A stretch of 64,000 bases of DNA, from assembly GCA_037071015.1 (NCBI GenBank), contig JBAMOY010000001.1, forward strand, positions 1,054,001 to 1,118,000. The letters are read 5' to 3'. Position 1 is the stretch's first letter; each line of letters starts with the position of its first letter. Shown here in pieces: positions 1-8,852 of the stretch. Below the pieces are notes generated by a model. It did not search any database, was not told the origin of the DNA, and was given only the letters and a program-made list of their open reading frames with translations. The stretch is from JBAMOY01 sp037071015 (GTDB lineage: Bacteria; Bacillota_I; Bacilli_A; RF39; UBA660). The position numbers were made by a program, and so were the translations under genes.

Positions 1-196
1 CAAATGTTGTACCATTTATATAAGTATCACTCTTATAACTTTTCATAAATAAATGACGATAACCACTTATAAAAAAGTAATTTTCTTTAAAAAGAATCAT
101 CTTAGCTTTATTAATGTCATTAACTATTAATCCTTTGCTTCTTAAAATATCAATTTGTTCATCTAATGTTTTGAATATTTTTTGTTTATTAGCCAT
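1..196 (-). CDS. Abi_2-family (AbiD/AbiF-like) protein, N-terminal part
   Basis: Reading leftward from an ATG at 196, 65 codons are open to the window edge, so the gene continues outside. The start is preceded by AGGTGAG. The peptide begins MANKQKIFKTLDEQIDILRS and continues KGLIV, then a block with NYFFISGYRHLF. This fits the start of Abi_2 proteins (COG4823), which open with a 'T..EQI..L...G' segment and an 'NYYRLSGY' block. Known members are abortive-infection factors of lactococci, but many chromosomal homologues have unknown roles. The assignment rests on the first 65 residues only. Confidence 0.7.
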   Translation of the reverse strand, partial: MANKQKIFKTLDEQIDILRSKGLIVNDINKAKMILFKENYFFISGYRHLFMKSYKSDTYINGTTF

Positions 197-271
197 CGCA
201 CTCACCTATTATCATTATAACATATTAAATATGAAAGAAATATGTTTTTTTTGTGTAATTTGTGTGGAAAA

Positions 272-934
272 TTATGATGTGAAATACTGAATTACACCCT
301 TTGTAATAACATTTGATACTCTCTGCTGATAATCATTCTGTTTCAACAAATAGCGATCATTAGGATTCGATAAGAAACCTACTTCAATTAATATCCCTGG
401 TACTTTAACTCTTTTTTGTAAATACAACGTACTAACTTTCTGACATTTACGATTAGAATTCAATTCTTTTTTAAAAAGAGTTTGAAAAATTTCAGCTAAC
501 TTTTTATTTTCACTGTTAATGTCATCATAAAATACCTGTCCCCCTCGCCAAGTCGATGAAGTTTCAGCATTTAAATGTATAGATAAATAAAGATCACTAT
601 TCGAACGATTGATGAGATTACTACGTCGCGATAAGTCACTTCTTTTGCGATTATTGGTATTATTAGCAGATAAATCATAATCGCCATAGCGAGTCATATA
701 TACAATCGCACCTTGTCTAGTCAAATCCGCTTCTAATTTTTTACTTATTGATAAATTAATATCTTTCTCAAATATATCCTTATATAATGTTCCTGGATCC
801 ATGCCACCATGGCCTGGGTCAATGTAAATAACTTTTCCCAAAAGTGGTAATGAAACATTTGATGCATAGCTATAATTAAAACCTATTATTCCTAAAATTA
901 AAAATAAAAAAACACATATTTTATATTTGTGCAT
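272..934 (-). CDS. cwlD: N-acetylmuramoyl-L-alanine amidase, CwlD-like (Amidase_3)
   Basis: 220-residue zinc amidase that cleaves the bond between N-acetylmuramic acid and L-alanine in peptidoglycan. A hydrophobic N-terminus (about residues 5-24) acts as signal or anchor. The single Amidase_3 domain shows IDPGHGG (zinc ligand His42), Glu56, SIHLNA (His120) and the catalytic IEVGFLSNP block (Glu184). Length and plan match Bacillus CwlD (about 237 aa), which makes muramic-delta-lactam in spore cortex; a housekeeping wall amidase is equally possible because no cell-wall-binding repeats are present. SD AGGTGATA precedes the ATG. It follows three membrane-protein genes on the same strand. Confidence 0.8.
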   Translation of the reverse strand: MHKYKICVFLFLILGIIGFNYSYASNVSLPLLGKVIYIDPGHGGMDPGTLYKDIFEKDINLSISKKLEADLTRQGAIVYMTRYGDYDLSANNTNNRKRSDLSRRSNLINRSNSDLYLSIHLNAETSSTWRGGQVFYDDINSENKKLAEIFQTLFKKELNSNRKCQKVSTLYLQKRVKVPGILIEVGFLSNPNDRYLLKQNDYQQRVSNVITKGVIQYFTS

Positions 935-986
935 ATTATCACCTATTAAAATATATGTTTATTATTGTCTATTAATTATTATTAAA

Positions 987-1523
987 TTAACGGTATTTTA
1001 AGAACAGGATACCTACTAACATAATTAATATATATAATCCTAGCGTTATAAACACTTTTAAGAAACTATTATGGTGTCGTAGCAGTTTCTCACGATAACT
1101 TAAACCATATTTTTTCTTAATTTTTCTAATTTTTAATTTATCAACTGCAATACATAATTCATTTGAAAATGATGCGTAAATAATACGATTTACAAATATA
1201 TATACTATAATCAGAATAATGCCTAATGATTGTAAATAACCAGCTAGGAAAACACATAAATTAAAAATTAAAAAATCTATAATTCCCAGTATAAAACCTA
1301 ATAAAAAATTATTACGATATGAAAAATAAAAGGGTCCTAATAACAATGGCATATAATAATTATCATTGCGGCATATTTTTTCAAAATCAGAATCAAATAA
1401 TTTAATATCTTGATTTCGATCCTGAGATTCTTCTAAACTAACTGTATTTCCATTAAACATATAGCCGCATTTTAGACAACAGCCATCCAAAACTTCACTA
1501 TGACATTTTGGACACTTAATCAT
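987..1523 (-). CDS. zinc-ribbon membrane protein, function unknown
   Basis: 178 residues. The N-terminus carries two CxxC knuckles (CPKC at 4-7 and CLKC at 16-19), the usual zinc ribbon of membrane-tethered regulatory or quality-control proteins. Hydrophobic spans follow at about 72-95, 97-120 and 155-175, with a basic loop (KLKIRKIKKKYG) between the last two. The layout resembles DUF2628-type proteins, but the family is not certain. The ATG lies directly after the stop of the upstream gene (1525), implying translational coupling. Confidence 0.55.
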   Translation of the reverse strand: MIKCPKCHSEVLDGCCLKCGYMFNGNTVSLEESQDRNQDIKLFDSDFEKICRNDNYYMPLLLGPFYFSYRNNFLLGFILGIIDFLIFNLCVFLAGYLQSLGIILIIVYIFVNRIIYASFSNELCIAVDKLKIRKIKKKYGLSYREKLLRHHNSFLKVFITLGLYILIMLVGILFLKYR

Positions 1524-1524
1524 T

Positions 1525-1941
1525 TTAAAAATTCTTTTTAATACTATTTATGATATTAAATATTAAGACCCCTAAATACATAATTAATATAAATATTAAA
1601 TTATAATCAATATACATGGAACCTGTACTATCAAAGCCAAAAGTCGTGACTGCAGCACCAGCCGAATTCATTACCATATAATTATCAAAAAAGTCACGTA
1701 ATATTATTATAAAGGTAACAATATTGCAAAATAGCAGCATTAAATTATATTTACAGTTATCTAAAATTTTATTTTTATTACGTAATTGAATAAAACTAAT
1801 AATAATTAGAATTAATAAAATTAATGAAACCAACAACAGTTTAGAAAAATTAATTAACCATATTTGACGATAAAATATTAACATAATGATAAAGATTATC
1901 AAAGTACAAAACAAATTTAATATACTAAATTTCCTATTCAT
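1525..1941 (-). CDS. small multi-pass membrane protein, function unknown
   Basis: 138 residues with about four hydrophobic segments (roughly 8-25, 33-50, 65-82, 113-132) and a short polar stretch with SAGAAVTTFGFD before the last one. It overlaps the upstream gene by 8 bp and runs into the zinc-ribbon gene downstream, so it belongs to the same transcription unit. I do not recognise a family. Confidence 0.5.
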   Translation of the reverse strand: MNRKFSILNLFCTLIIFIIMLIFYRQIWLINFSKLLLVSLILLILIIISFIQLRNKNKILDNCKYNLMLLFCNIVTFIIILRDFFDNYMVMNSAGAAVTTFGFDSTGSMYIDYNLIFILIMYLGVLIFNIINSIKKNF

Positions 1942-2575
1942 ATTTTACACCGCCTATTTTTAATAATAATTGCGTTTCATAATTAAATGTGCTTATGGCA
2001 GCATTATATTCATGAATAATTGATAGTATCTGATTATGATTTGGGGTATATATATCATTATTCCACAAATCAGGTGTATGATACTTATAATTATCGATAA
2101 CTTTTAAGTAACCATCTTCTTTATATGCATTAGCTACCCATTGTTTTTTATATAATTCCAAATAATCTCCTACACTATCATCATATTTGGCCAAAACATT
2201 TAACATAGAAATATTAGCTGTAACAGATAAAGAATTATAGGTATATAATTCAAATAAATCTTTTGGAACAATTTTATGTTGCCCATTATAAGCTAAAATT
2301 TTATTGTTTTTAATAGTTTCATAAATTTCTAGCCATTTTTCTTTAATTTGCTTCAAGTCATCTCCACTATACACTTTAGCGTCCAAATTAGCTACTAAAT
2401 CTTTATTCTTATCTAAAATACATATATTATTACGAACATCTGCCATTAATGAATTGTTAAAATCGTAAATATCAGCTTGACGTAAATATAAAATATGTAA
2501 AAAATTAGCAACCAATAAATAACTAGCTACCATCATAACTATTGCATAGATAACATTAGATATTATTTTTTTCAT
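1934..2575 (-). CDS. single-pass anchored extracytoplasmic protein, function unknown
   Basis: 213 residues: one N-terminal transmembrane segment (about 5-30) followed by a soluble, mostly helical domain rich in Tyr, Asn and Asp, predicted outside the cell. A strong SD (AGGAGGAG) precedes the ATG, making it the first gene of the 2575-to-987 membrane-protein operon. No recognised domain. Confidence 0.5.
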   Translation of the reverse strand: MKKIISNVIYAIVMMVASYLLVANFLHILYLRQADIYDFNNSLMADVRNNICILDKNKDLVANLDAKVYSGDDLKQIKEKWLEIYETIKNNKILAYNGQHKIVPKDLFELYTYNSLSVTANISMLNVLAKYDDSVGDYLELYKKQWVANAYKEDGYLKVIDNYKYHTPDLWNNDIYTPNHNQILSIIHEYNAAISTFNYETQLLLKIGGVKYE

Positions 2576-2608
2576 ACTCTCCTCCTATAATATATATATC
2601 ATATTATA

Positions 2609-3268
2609 TTAAATAACACTATCAAATCTAACCCAAGGGTCTCTTTTTGGTAAATCAAGTGTAAACTGAAGTTTCTGTTTAGTTATTGGATGAATAAAAG
2701 TTATCTCTTTTGCAAACAGAGCGATTTGTTCTCCAACTTTTGCATTTTTATTATATTTTTGATCACCATATAATGGTAAATTACGCGATGAAAATTGAAC
2801 TCTTATTTGATGTGAGCGTCCTGTTTTTAAATTTATTTTCACTAATGAATATGGAGCAACATAAGCAAGCAATTGATAAGTTAAAATAGCCTTTTTGCCA
2901 TTCTTATCCACTTTTACAATATTATTTTTTTTATCCTTTAAAAGGTAATCTTCTAATTCAGCATTAAGTAAAGCTTTACCATCAATAATCGCATAATATA
3001 CTTTTTTAAAATTGTGATTTTTCACCTGCTCACTCAAGCGACTAGCAGCTTTACTTGTTTTAGCAAAAACCATAATACCTCCTACCGGTCGATCTAAACG
3101 ATGTACTAGCCCCAAATATACATTCCCCGGTTTATTGTATTTTTCTTTTAAATATTTTTTTAGTATCGTTAATAAATCCATATCCTGCGAAGCATCGGCC
3201 TGAACAGGAATATTAATTGGTTTCTCAACTACTAACAAATGATTATCTTCATATATAATATTAATCAT
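2609..3268 (-). CDS. RluA-family pseudouridine synthase
   Basis: Isomerises uridine to pseudouridine in rRNA or tRNA. The catalytic block HRLDRPVGG holds the family Asp; GRSHQIRVQF and the C-terminal FIHPITKQ segment also fit. No S4 domain is present, as in RluA and YhcT-like enzymes, so the target nucleotide cannot be named. The frame is open to a GTG-type start at 3295, but the ATG at 3268 (MINIIYEDNHL) matches the family N-terminus and gives an 8-bp overlap with the upstream methyltransferase, consistent with coupling. Confidence 0.85.
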   Translation of the reverse strand: MINIIYEDNHLLVVEKPINIPVQADASQDMDLLTILKKYLKEKYNKPGNVYLGLVHRLDRPVGGIMVFAKTSKAASRLSEQVKNHNFKKVYYAIIDGKALLNAELEDYLLKDKKNNIVKVDKNGKKAILTYQLLAYVAPYSLVKINLKTGRSHQIRVQFSSRNLPLYGDQKYNKNAKVGEQIALFAKEITFIHPITKQKLQFTLDLPKRDPWVRFDSVI

Positions 3269-4133
3269 TACTTTCCCATCTTCCATAGATACCACATGGT
3301 AAAACTAGATTATCACGTTCAATTGGTAAACCAATCTCACCAGTCTCAATATGACTATTCGAATATTTTTTATTCACCGTTGTTTTTAAAATATTCTCCA
3401 AAACAATACTAGAAATACCTGTTGTATACGAATTAATTAAAATAAATAGGGGGGTATCACTTAAAATATTTAAACAGGCTTTAATTAAAGTATACAAATT
3501 GTCCTCAAATTTCCATGTTTCCCCATTTGGTCCACGACCATAACTAGGAGGGTCCATTATAATAGCATCATACTTATTACCACGCCGAGCTTCACGTTCA
3601 ACAAATTTTAAACAATCATCATTGATAAAACGAATAAAACTATTCTCTAAATGCGATAAACGCATATTTTCCTTTGCCCATTCAATCATACCTTTAGATG
3701 CATCTACATGGACAACACACTCAGCACCTGCTTTAGCACAAGCCATAGTAGCACCACCAGTATAAGCAAATAAATTTAAGACCCTTATCGGACGGTTAGC
3801 TTCCTTAATCTTATCCATCATATAATCCCAATTACAAGCTTGTTCGGGAAATAAACCAGTATGTTTAAAATTAGTTGGACTTACCTTAAAAGTTAAATCA
3901 TGGTATTTAATTGTCCAGTAATCAGGAAGTTTATTATAAAAATCCCAATAACCGCCACCCTTACTACTACGATGATAAAATCCGTCAACAGCCGTCCAAT
4001 TACTATAACTATCGACTGACCACATTGCTTGTGGATCAGGTCGTCTTAATATAACATTACCCCATTTTTCCAACTTCTCGCCATTACCGGCATCCATACA
4101 TTTATAATCAATCCATTTATCACTTATACGCAT
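3261..4133 (-). CDS. class I SAM-dependent methyltransferase (COG1092-like)
   Basis: 290 residues. The SAM-binding motif is VLNLFAYTGGATMACAKAG with the acidic end of strand beta2 at HVDASKGM; motif IV is IIMDPPSYGRG, the N/D-PP-Y/F type of nucleic-acid base methyltransferases. It matches the catalytic half of RlmI/RlmK-like 23S rRNA cytosine methyltransferases but lacks their N-terminal PUA domain. SD AAGGTGATA is 3 nt from the ATG, and an extended -10 (TGTTATAAT) lies about 20 nt upstream. Operonic with the pseudouridine synthase. Confidence 0.8.
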   Translation of the reverse strand: MRISDKWIDYKCMDAGNGEKLEKWGNVILRRPDPQAMWSVDSYSNWTAVDGFYHRSSKGGGYWDFYNKLPDYWTIKYHDLTFKVSPTNFKHTGLFPEQACNWDYMMDKIKEANRPIRVLNLFAYTGGATMACAKAGAECVVHVDASKGMIEWAKENMRLSHLENSFIRFINDDCLKFVEREARRGNKYDAIIMDPPSYGRGPNGETWKFEDNLYTLIKACLNILSDTPLFILINSYTTGISSIVLENILKTTVNKKYSNSHIETGEIGLPIERDNLVLPCGIYGRWESND

Positions 4134-4217
4134 ACTATCACCTTATTCATTATAACATAAATAAAAAGTATAAACATATATCTATACTTCATTCATTAGA
4201 AAATATTTTCCATAGTA

Positions 4218-4601
4218 TCAGTTAAAAGCTAATTCAACATCAATGTTCTCATCTTGAACAGCTATATAAAGAAATATGAAACCACTAATAGCAATCAACA
4301 AAGAGGCTATAAAAGATAAAAAGATTAATTTTTTCTTTTTATCAGAGTCGTATAAATCTATATTTTTAATATCATCATAGGAGTCTTTCAAAAAGTATAA
4401 ATAAACCACTATCAATATAGAAAAAATAAGAATAAGAATTTGGCGATACTTTTCTTTACTTTGCACGTCATTATTTACAAAGTATTGTCTTTCTAAGGAA
4501 TTAGAATACCAGCTCAAAAGAATAATTCCGATATATATAACCCAAATAAAATCCTCAATTTTTAATTGTTTCAATTTTCTATCTAATTCTTCATTAACCA
4601 T
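4218..4601 (-). CDS. small membrane protein, function unknown
   Basis: 127 residues with three hydrophobic segments (about 17-35, 52-70, 92-112) separated by charged loops, and an acidic C-terminus. The N-terminal 15 residues are charged and probably cytoplasmic. It stands alone between the methyltransferase and the rpsI terminator. No family recognised. Confidence 0.45.
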   Translation of the reverse strand: MVNEELDRKLKQLKIEDFIWVIYIGIILLSWYSNSLERQYFVNNDVQSKEKYRQILILIFSILIVVYLYFLKDSYDDIKNIDLYDSDKKKKLIFLSFIASLLIAISGFIFLYIAVQDENIDVELAFN

Positions 4602-4635
4602 ACTTAATTTTATGATAATAGAACTTATATTATAT

Positions 4636-4665
4636 TAAAAAACCTTGAAAACAATGTTTCCAAGG
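4636..4665 (-). terminator. intrinsic terminator after rpsI
   Basis: On the minus strand, CCTTG...CAAGG arms (with AAACA/TGTTT extension) form an 11-bp stem around a TT-rich loop, followed by TTTTTTAA. It ends the rplM-rpsI transcript. Confidence 0.8.
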
Positions 4666-4680
4666 TATAAGAACAAAATC

Positions 4681-5097
4681 CTAACGTTTTGAGAATTGTG
4701 GAGCACGACGTGCTGCTTTAAGACCTGGTTTTTTACGTTCTTTAGCACGAGAATCGCGAGTTACAAAACCAGCTCTCTTTAAAATCTTTCTATAACTATC
4801 TTCGTTAGCTTCATTATCTTTATCATATTCTAATAAAGCTCTAGTTATTCCTAAACGTATAGCTCCAGTTTGACCAGTGAATCCTCCACCAGTAACTTTT
4901 ACTTCAATATCAAATGTATTTTCATTATTAGTAGCAACTAGGGGCTGCATTAAGTCCATTACATTAGTTTCATATGGCATGAAATCTCTAACATCTCTTC
5001 CATTAACAGTTATTTTCCCTGTTCCTGGAACCATTTTAACTTGTGCTACTGAAGATTTTCTTCTACCAGTACCTGTAAAAATTCTTGCTTTTGCCAT
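4681..5097 (-). CDS. rpsI: 30S ribosomal protein S9
   Basis: 138 residues. The N-terminal [12 protein letters not shown] block, the VTGGGFTGQ glycine loop and the invariant C-terminal tail ending QFSKR, which reaches the P-site tRNA anticodon, are all present. Slightly longer than the usual 130. Partner of rplM, 10 bp downstream of it, as in nearly all bacteria. Confidence 0.98.
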   Translation of the reverse strand: MAKARIFTGTGRRKSSVAQVKMVPGTGKITVNGRDVRDFMPYETNVMDLMQPLVATNNENTFDIEVKVTGGGFTGQTGAIRLGITRALLEYDKDNEANEDSYRKILKRAGFVTRDSRAKERKKPGLKAARRAPQFSKR

Positions 5098-5107
5098 TTA
5101 AGCCCTC

Positions 5108-5542
5108 CTATTTAACCTCTAATTTTTCTGGTTTTTGTGCCATATGTGGATGTTCTTCACCAGCATATACAAATAATTTTTTATACATTTGACGACCTAA
5201 TCTTCCTTTTGGAAGCATACCCTTAATAGCTCTTTCAACCATTTCAACAGGATATTGTTCTTTCATAACTTTTGCTGTTCTTTCTCTTAATCCACCAGTA
5301 TAACCACTATGATTATAATAAATCTTATCATTTAGTTTATTTCCAGTAAGATTAACTTTAGAAGCATTAACAACAATTACATTATCGCCACAGTCGATAT
5401 GTGGAGTAAATGTAGGCTTATGCTTCCCACGTAACACGTGAGCAGCTTTTGTAGCTAAACGACCTAAATTAATATCTGTCGCATCAATAACATACCAATT
5501 ACGTGTTACTTCTTCTTTTTTTTGCATGAATGTGTCTTTCAT
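5108..5542 (-). CDS. rplM: 50S ribosomal protein L13
   Basis: 144 residues, typical length. Carries [16 protein letters not shown], the HIDCGDNV block and the [15 protein letters not shown] segment that binds 23S rRNA early in assembly. The first Met (MKDTFMQKK) fits the family, which starts with about five residues before a second Met. Transcribed with rpsI from the promoter at 5628-5656 through a structured leader. Confidence 0.98.
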   Translation of the reverse strand: MKDTFMQKKEEVTRNWYVIDATDINLGRLATKAAHVLRGKHKPTFTPHIDCGDNVIVVNASKVNLTGNKLNDKIYYNHSGYTGGLRERTAKVMKEQYPVEMVERAIKGMLPKGRLGRQMYKKLFVYAGEEHPHMAQKPEKLEVK

Positions 5543-5621
5543 AAGTCTCCCTCTCTTTAATTTTTATTATTCTAGTAAGTGTTCCCAATACTTACCAAAA
5601 TGGGATTTATAAAATGTACCA
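5543..5621 (-). promoter_or_regulatory. putative L13-type ribosomal leader of rplM
   Basis: About 80 nt of untranslated leader between the predicted start site and rplM. It holds a hairpin GUAAGU-loop-ACUUAC (5575-5595) whose loop includes UUGGGAAC, and an upstream UCCCA that could pair with UGGGA in the loop. This resembles the autoregulatory L13 leaders described upstream of rplM in Bacilli. The class is inferred from position and the GGGAACACUUAC-like core. Confidence 0.5.
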
Positions 5622-5627
5622 ATTAAG

Positions 5628-5656
5628 ATTGTACTAAAAAAGCATCTATTTGTCAA
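5628..5656 (-). promoter_or_regulatory. sigma-A promoter of rplM-rpsI
   Basis: Minus strand TTGACA (5651-5656), 17-bp spacer, TACAAT (5628-5633). Perfect -35, five of six at -10, optimal spacing. Confidence 0.85.
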
Positions 5657-5696
5657 TCAAAATATATGCTTTTGATATGTTTTTAACACTTTTTTA

Positions 5697-6437
5697 CTAA
5701 TAAAAAACATCTTTTAAATATAAACCTTCTGGATTGGCTGTTTTTCCAGCTTTTTTTCGGTCTTTAGCTTCCAAAATTTTAATAATATCCTCGCTCTTCC
5801 TTTTACCTTCCCCAATTTCAATTAAGCAACCAACCATATTACGAACCATATATCGCATAAAACCAGTTCCTAAAAAACTAATTGTAATATTATTGACATT
5901 TTTTACATCGCGTATTAGATTAGCCTGTACTATAGTTCTAACAAAATCATCTTTTTCTTCATCAGTTTTAGTAAAAGATTTATAGTCATGGGTTCCCTCT
6001 AAATATTTTAAAGCACGTTCCATTTCAACAACATCTAAACGACGATTATACTGATACACGTAATCTTTTTCAATTGGGTTATATTCTCCCATATTAATCT
6101 TATAGATATATTCCTTTGCTTTGACATTAAACCGAGCGTGGAAGTCAGGTTCGACCTCAATAATTTCTTTAATATATATGTCATCAGGAATCAAACTATT
6201 AACTGCTTTACGCAATTTTTCAGGAGCTATTTCTTTTTTAGAATCAAAGTGAGCTTTTTGATTTAAAGCATGAACCCCAGCATCAGTTCGTCCAGATGCA
6301 CTAATAGTTATTTTTTCATTACTTAGGATCTGTTTTAACGCTTTTTCAATTTCTGATTGAACAGTTTTAACTCGTGGTTGTTTCTGATAACCCTTATACT
6401 TAGATCCATCATAAGAAAATGTCATAAAATAACGCAT
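5697..6437 (-). CDS. truA: tRNA pseudouridine(38-40) synthase TruA
   Basis: 246 residues, usual length. The catalytic Asp sits in SGRTDAGVHALNQ; the N-terminal RYFMTFSYDGSKYKGYQ and C-terminal FLGTGFMRYMVRNMVG blocks are diagnostic. Modifies positions 38-40 of the tRNA anticodon arm. The start overlaps the ecfT stop (TAATG), and the gene keeps its classic Firmicutes place between ecfT and rplM. Confidence 0.97.
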   Translation of the reverse strand: MRYFMTFSYDGSKYKGYQKQPRVKTVQSEIEKALKQILSNEKITISASGRTDAGVHALNQKAHFDSKKEIAPEKLRKAVNSLIPDDIYIKEIIEVEPDFHARFNVKAKEYIYKINMGEYNPIEKDYVYQYNRRLDVVEMERALKYLEGTHDYKSFTKTDEEKDDFVRTIVQANLIRDVKNVNNITISFLGTGFMRYMVRNMVGCLIEIGEGKRKSEDIIKILEAKDRKKAGKTANPEGLYLKDVFY

Positions 6438-7177
6438 TATATTACCTCACTTACTACAATCATAATCAATATTACAATGTTTAAAAAAACCATTATAGAA
6501 TCAATAACACCAAATTTATTCAAACGGAAATTAGTGCGATATTCTTTGATACTATACAAACGAACATCCATCATCTTATTTGTCTGATTCAATTGCTTTT
6601 TAGCTAAACGATAAGCTCTTTTGACAATATTAAATTTTAAATTTAATCGATTATTGTCTACGATAATACCATGATTTTTAAATTTTTTTACTAAACGTTC
6701 CTTATTATCAAGATAAATAGGGACAAATCGTAAAAAATTAGTGATTTTTAAACTTAAAACATTTACCTTTACTTTAAACCGCTGAAGTGGTTTTAAAAAT
6801 AATTCTAATCCATATGTTATTTCTGTAAGAGAAGTTGTCATTACCAGTAAAATCAAAATGAACAACAAGCAAATTAATTCTATAACCACCATCAAAGTCA
6901 TTATAATATTATGTGTTATCAAAAAATAAGCAAACCCAAAGATAAACAATATGAAAGATGTTGTCTTTAAAGTGTTAAAATAAATAAAAATCGGGATTTT
7001 GCTCATTGATATTAAAGATAAACTTATTAATATAATCATTAGCAAACCAAAAATGCTACTGTTAACAATTGTCATTAAACATAAAGAAAATAATATTAAT
7101 ATTTTAGTTAACGGATTCAGAGAATGGATTATTGAACTATTAGGATAATATTTACCAAGCATAACTTTATCTGGCAT
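6437..7177 (-). CDS. ecfT: ECF transporter transmembrane component EcfT
   Basis: 246 residues; shared membrane scaffold of the energy-coupling-factor vitamin and metal importers. The N-terminal IHSLNPLTKIL motif is typical; 4-5 hydrophobic spans follow at about 28-48, 57-75, 80-110 and 225-245. The coupling helix motif near the middle is degenerate (LRFVPIYLDN in place of the usual 'R.xP' with A-R-G segments), but length and operon position are decisive. Overlaps ecfA2 by 11 bp. Confidence 0.9.
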   Translation of the reverse strand: MPDKVMLGKYYPNSSIIHSLNPLTKILILFSLCLMTIVNSSIFGLLMIILISLSLISMSKIPIFIYFNTLKTTSFILFIFGFAYFLITHNIIMTLMVVIELICLLFILILLVMTTSLTEITYGLELFLKPLQRFKVKVNVLSLKITNFLRFVPIYLDNKERLVKKFKNHGIIVDNNRLNLKFNIVKRAYRLAKKQLNQTNKMMDVRLYSIKEYRTNFRLNKFGVIDSIMVFLNIVILIMIVVSEVI

Positions 7178-7961
7178 GGCGATAAATATCCTTTACTAGA
7201 TCATTAATATCATCTCTATATCCTAGTTCAATATTTTTTCTCTTTTTAACCAAATTAGAAAACCAAATAAAATGTGGAATCTCTAATCCATGTTTTAAAA
7301 GAGTATCTGTTTTTTTAAATAGGTAATTTTTAGTTCCCTGATAAACAATTTTTCCATTATCTAGAATAAAAATATAATCAGAAACTTTATAAATAAATTC
7401 ACTATCGTGACTGACAATTATAATTGTTTTATTTTGCTTATTTTTAAGTTTTCTCAACAATTTAACTAAATTATCTTTACTACTACTGTCTAAACCAATA
7501 CTAGGTTCATCCATAACAATAACATCTGGATTAATGCACAGTACTGTGGCGATTGCTACTTTTTTCATTTCACCACTGCTAAGACTAGTAATAGGAATAT
7601 CTAAATAGGACAAATTTAATCCCAAGTTTATTAAAATTTTATTAATCATTTCTTGGTCAAAAGAAATATTATAATAAGACAATTCTTCACGCAAAGTATA
7701 TCCGATAAATTGATCATCACTATTTTGAAAAACCAAACCAATTTTAAGAGAACTACATTCACCGATCGATATTAGGCCACTAGTAGGTCTGACTATGCCA
7801 CTTATTATTTGCACTAAAGACGACTTCCCACTACCACTTTTACCCATAATGGCAGTAATTTTTTGCAAACGTATATCCATACTAATGTTATTTAAAACCA
7901 TTCTTTCTAGACTCGTATTTTTAAAAATGCTATAAGAGACATTCTTCAATTTTATTTCCAT
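7167..7961 (-). CDS. ecfA2: ECF transporter ATPase EcfA2
   Basis: 264 residues. ABC ATPase with Walker A GKSGSGKSS, Q-loop VFQNSDDQFIG, signature LSSGEMKKVAIA, Walker B VIVMDEPSIGLD and switch His in VSHD. All catalytic motifs are intact. Pairs with EcfA1 to power substrate uptake through interchangeable S components, none of which is encoded in this window. ATG overlaps the end of ecfA1. Confidence 0.92.
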   Translation of the reverse strand: MEIKLKNVSYSIFKNTSLERMVLNNISMDIRLQKITAIMGKSGSGKSSLVQIISGIVRPTSGLISIGECSSLKIGLVFQNSDDQFIGYTLREELSYYNISFDQEMINKILINLGLNLSYLDIPITSLSSGEMKKVAIATVLCINPDVIVMDEPSIGLDSSSKDNLVKLLRKLKNKQNKTIIIVSHDSEFIYKVSDYIFILDNGKIVYQGTKNYLFKKTDTLLKHGLEIPHFIWFSNLVKKRKNIELGYRDDINDLVKDIYRHAR

Positions 7962-8761
7962 ACTTCATCAACCAATCTTGCGGGTAATAACTCTATATCT
8001 TTAACTAAACCGTAATATTTTAGCTTTGATGACAATTTAACCATAAATGGCAAATCCAAACCTAAATCTAATAAAATTTTATCCTGTTTAAATACATTGA
8101 TAGTTGTATCCTGTAATATTAACTTTCCTTGATCTAAAACAACTACCTCATTACCTAAAAGACAATCCTCTGGGTCATGTGTAACATTTAGAATGGTTAC
8201 CTTATCCTCTTCATTTAATTTTTTTAACAGTTTTACTACCTTGTTTTTATATCTTTCATCAATCATCGTCATTGCTTCATCTAACAAAAGAACCTTTGGT
8301 TTTATTACCAACGCTCCAGCCAAAGCAACTAACTGTTTTTGACCACCTGATAATGTTTCTGGATAACATTCTAAAATATCTTCTAAATCCAAACTTTCAA
8401 CTATATAGTTAATTCGTTTCTCAATTTCTTTTTTAGATAACCCTTTGTTTTCAACAGCAAAAGCAATCTCATCAATAACGGTCTCAGCCACAAAAGAACT
8501 ATCAGGCTTTTCAAACACTGCACCTACTTTACTCCTAATACTACGGTAGTTATCTTTACACACAGCATTTTTGCTTATATTTACATATGTATTCAATGGA
8601 TAAAACCCCAATAAAATCTTAATTAACGTTGACTTCCCACTACCATTAGGGCCTATCAATGTTGTCCAATTACCTTTTTTAATTCTTAAATTAAAATTAT
8701 CAAAAAGTTTGATTCCATCATAATCAAATGACAATTTTGATATGATAATTGCATCCTCCAT
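7952..8761 (-). CDS. ecfA1: ECF transporter ATPase EcfA1
   Basis: 269 residues from the chosen start. Walker A GPNGSGKST, Q-loop VFEKPDSSFVA (Gln replaced by Glu), signature LSGGQKQLVALA, Walker B VLLLDEAM and switch His VTHD. EcfA1 of other species also often departs from the consensus after Walker B. Start chosen at 8761: AGGGTGG lies 7 nt upstream, whereas the in-frame ATG at 8779 is only 5 nt from the -10 box and cannot be transcribed. First gene of ecfA1-ecfA2-ecfT-truA. Confidence 0.92.
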   Translation of the reverse strand: MEDAIIISKLSFDYDGIKLFDNFNLRIKKGNWTTLIGPNGSGKSTLIKILLGFYPLNTYVNISKNAVCKDNYRSIRSKVGAVFEKPDSSFVAETVIDEIAFAVENKGLSKKEIEKRINYIVESLDLEDILECYPETLSGGQKQLVALAGALVIKPKVLLLDEAMTMIDERYKNKVVKLLKKLNEEDKVTILNVTHDPEDCLLGNEVVVLDQGKLILQDTTINVFKQDKILLDLGLDLPFMVKLSSKLKYYGLVKDIELLPARLVDEVWK

Positions 8762-8783
8762 AACAACACCACCCTGCATAATT

Positions 8784-8812
8784 ATTATAGTATAATTGTC
8801 TATATTTTACAA
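8784..8812 (-). promoter_or_regulatory. sigma-A promoter of ecfA1-ecfA2-ecfT-truA
   Basis: TTGTAA (8807-8812), 17-bp spacer, TATAAT (8784-8789) on the minus strand. This gives the ECF module its own promoter; in many relatives it reads on from rplQ. Confidence 0.7.
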
Positions 8813-8816
8813 TAAT

Positions 8817-8852
8817 TAAAAAAGAAGCGTTAATTATTTTTCTTGCTTCTTT
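8817..8852 (-). terminator. intrinsic terminator overlapping the SDR gene end
   Basis: AAAGAAGC ... GCTTCTTT arms (8 bp, about 16-nt loop) with a T-run. The 5' arm is made of the last codons of the dehydrogenase gene and the loop contains its stop codon. Confidence 0.65.

Noticed and set aside
5437..5452. CACGTG in rplM, as an additional parS
   Set aside because: The flanks of CACGTG do not match the parS arms; the word is set by the L13 coding sequence.
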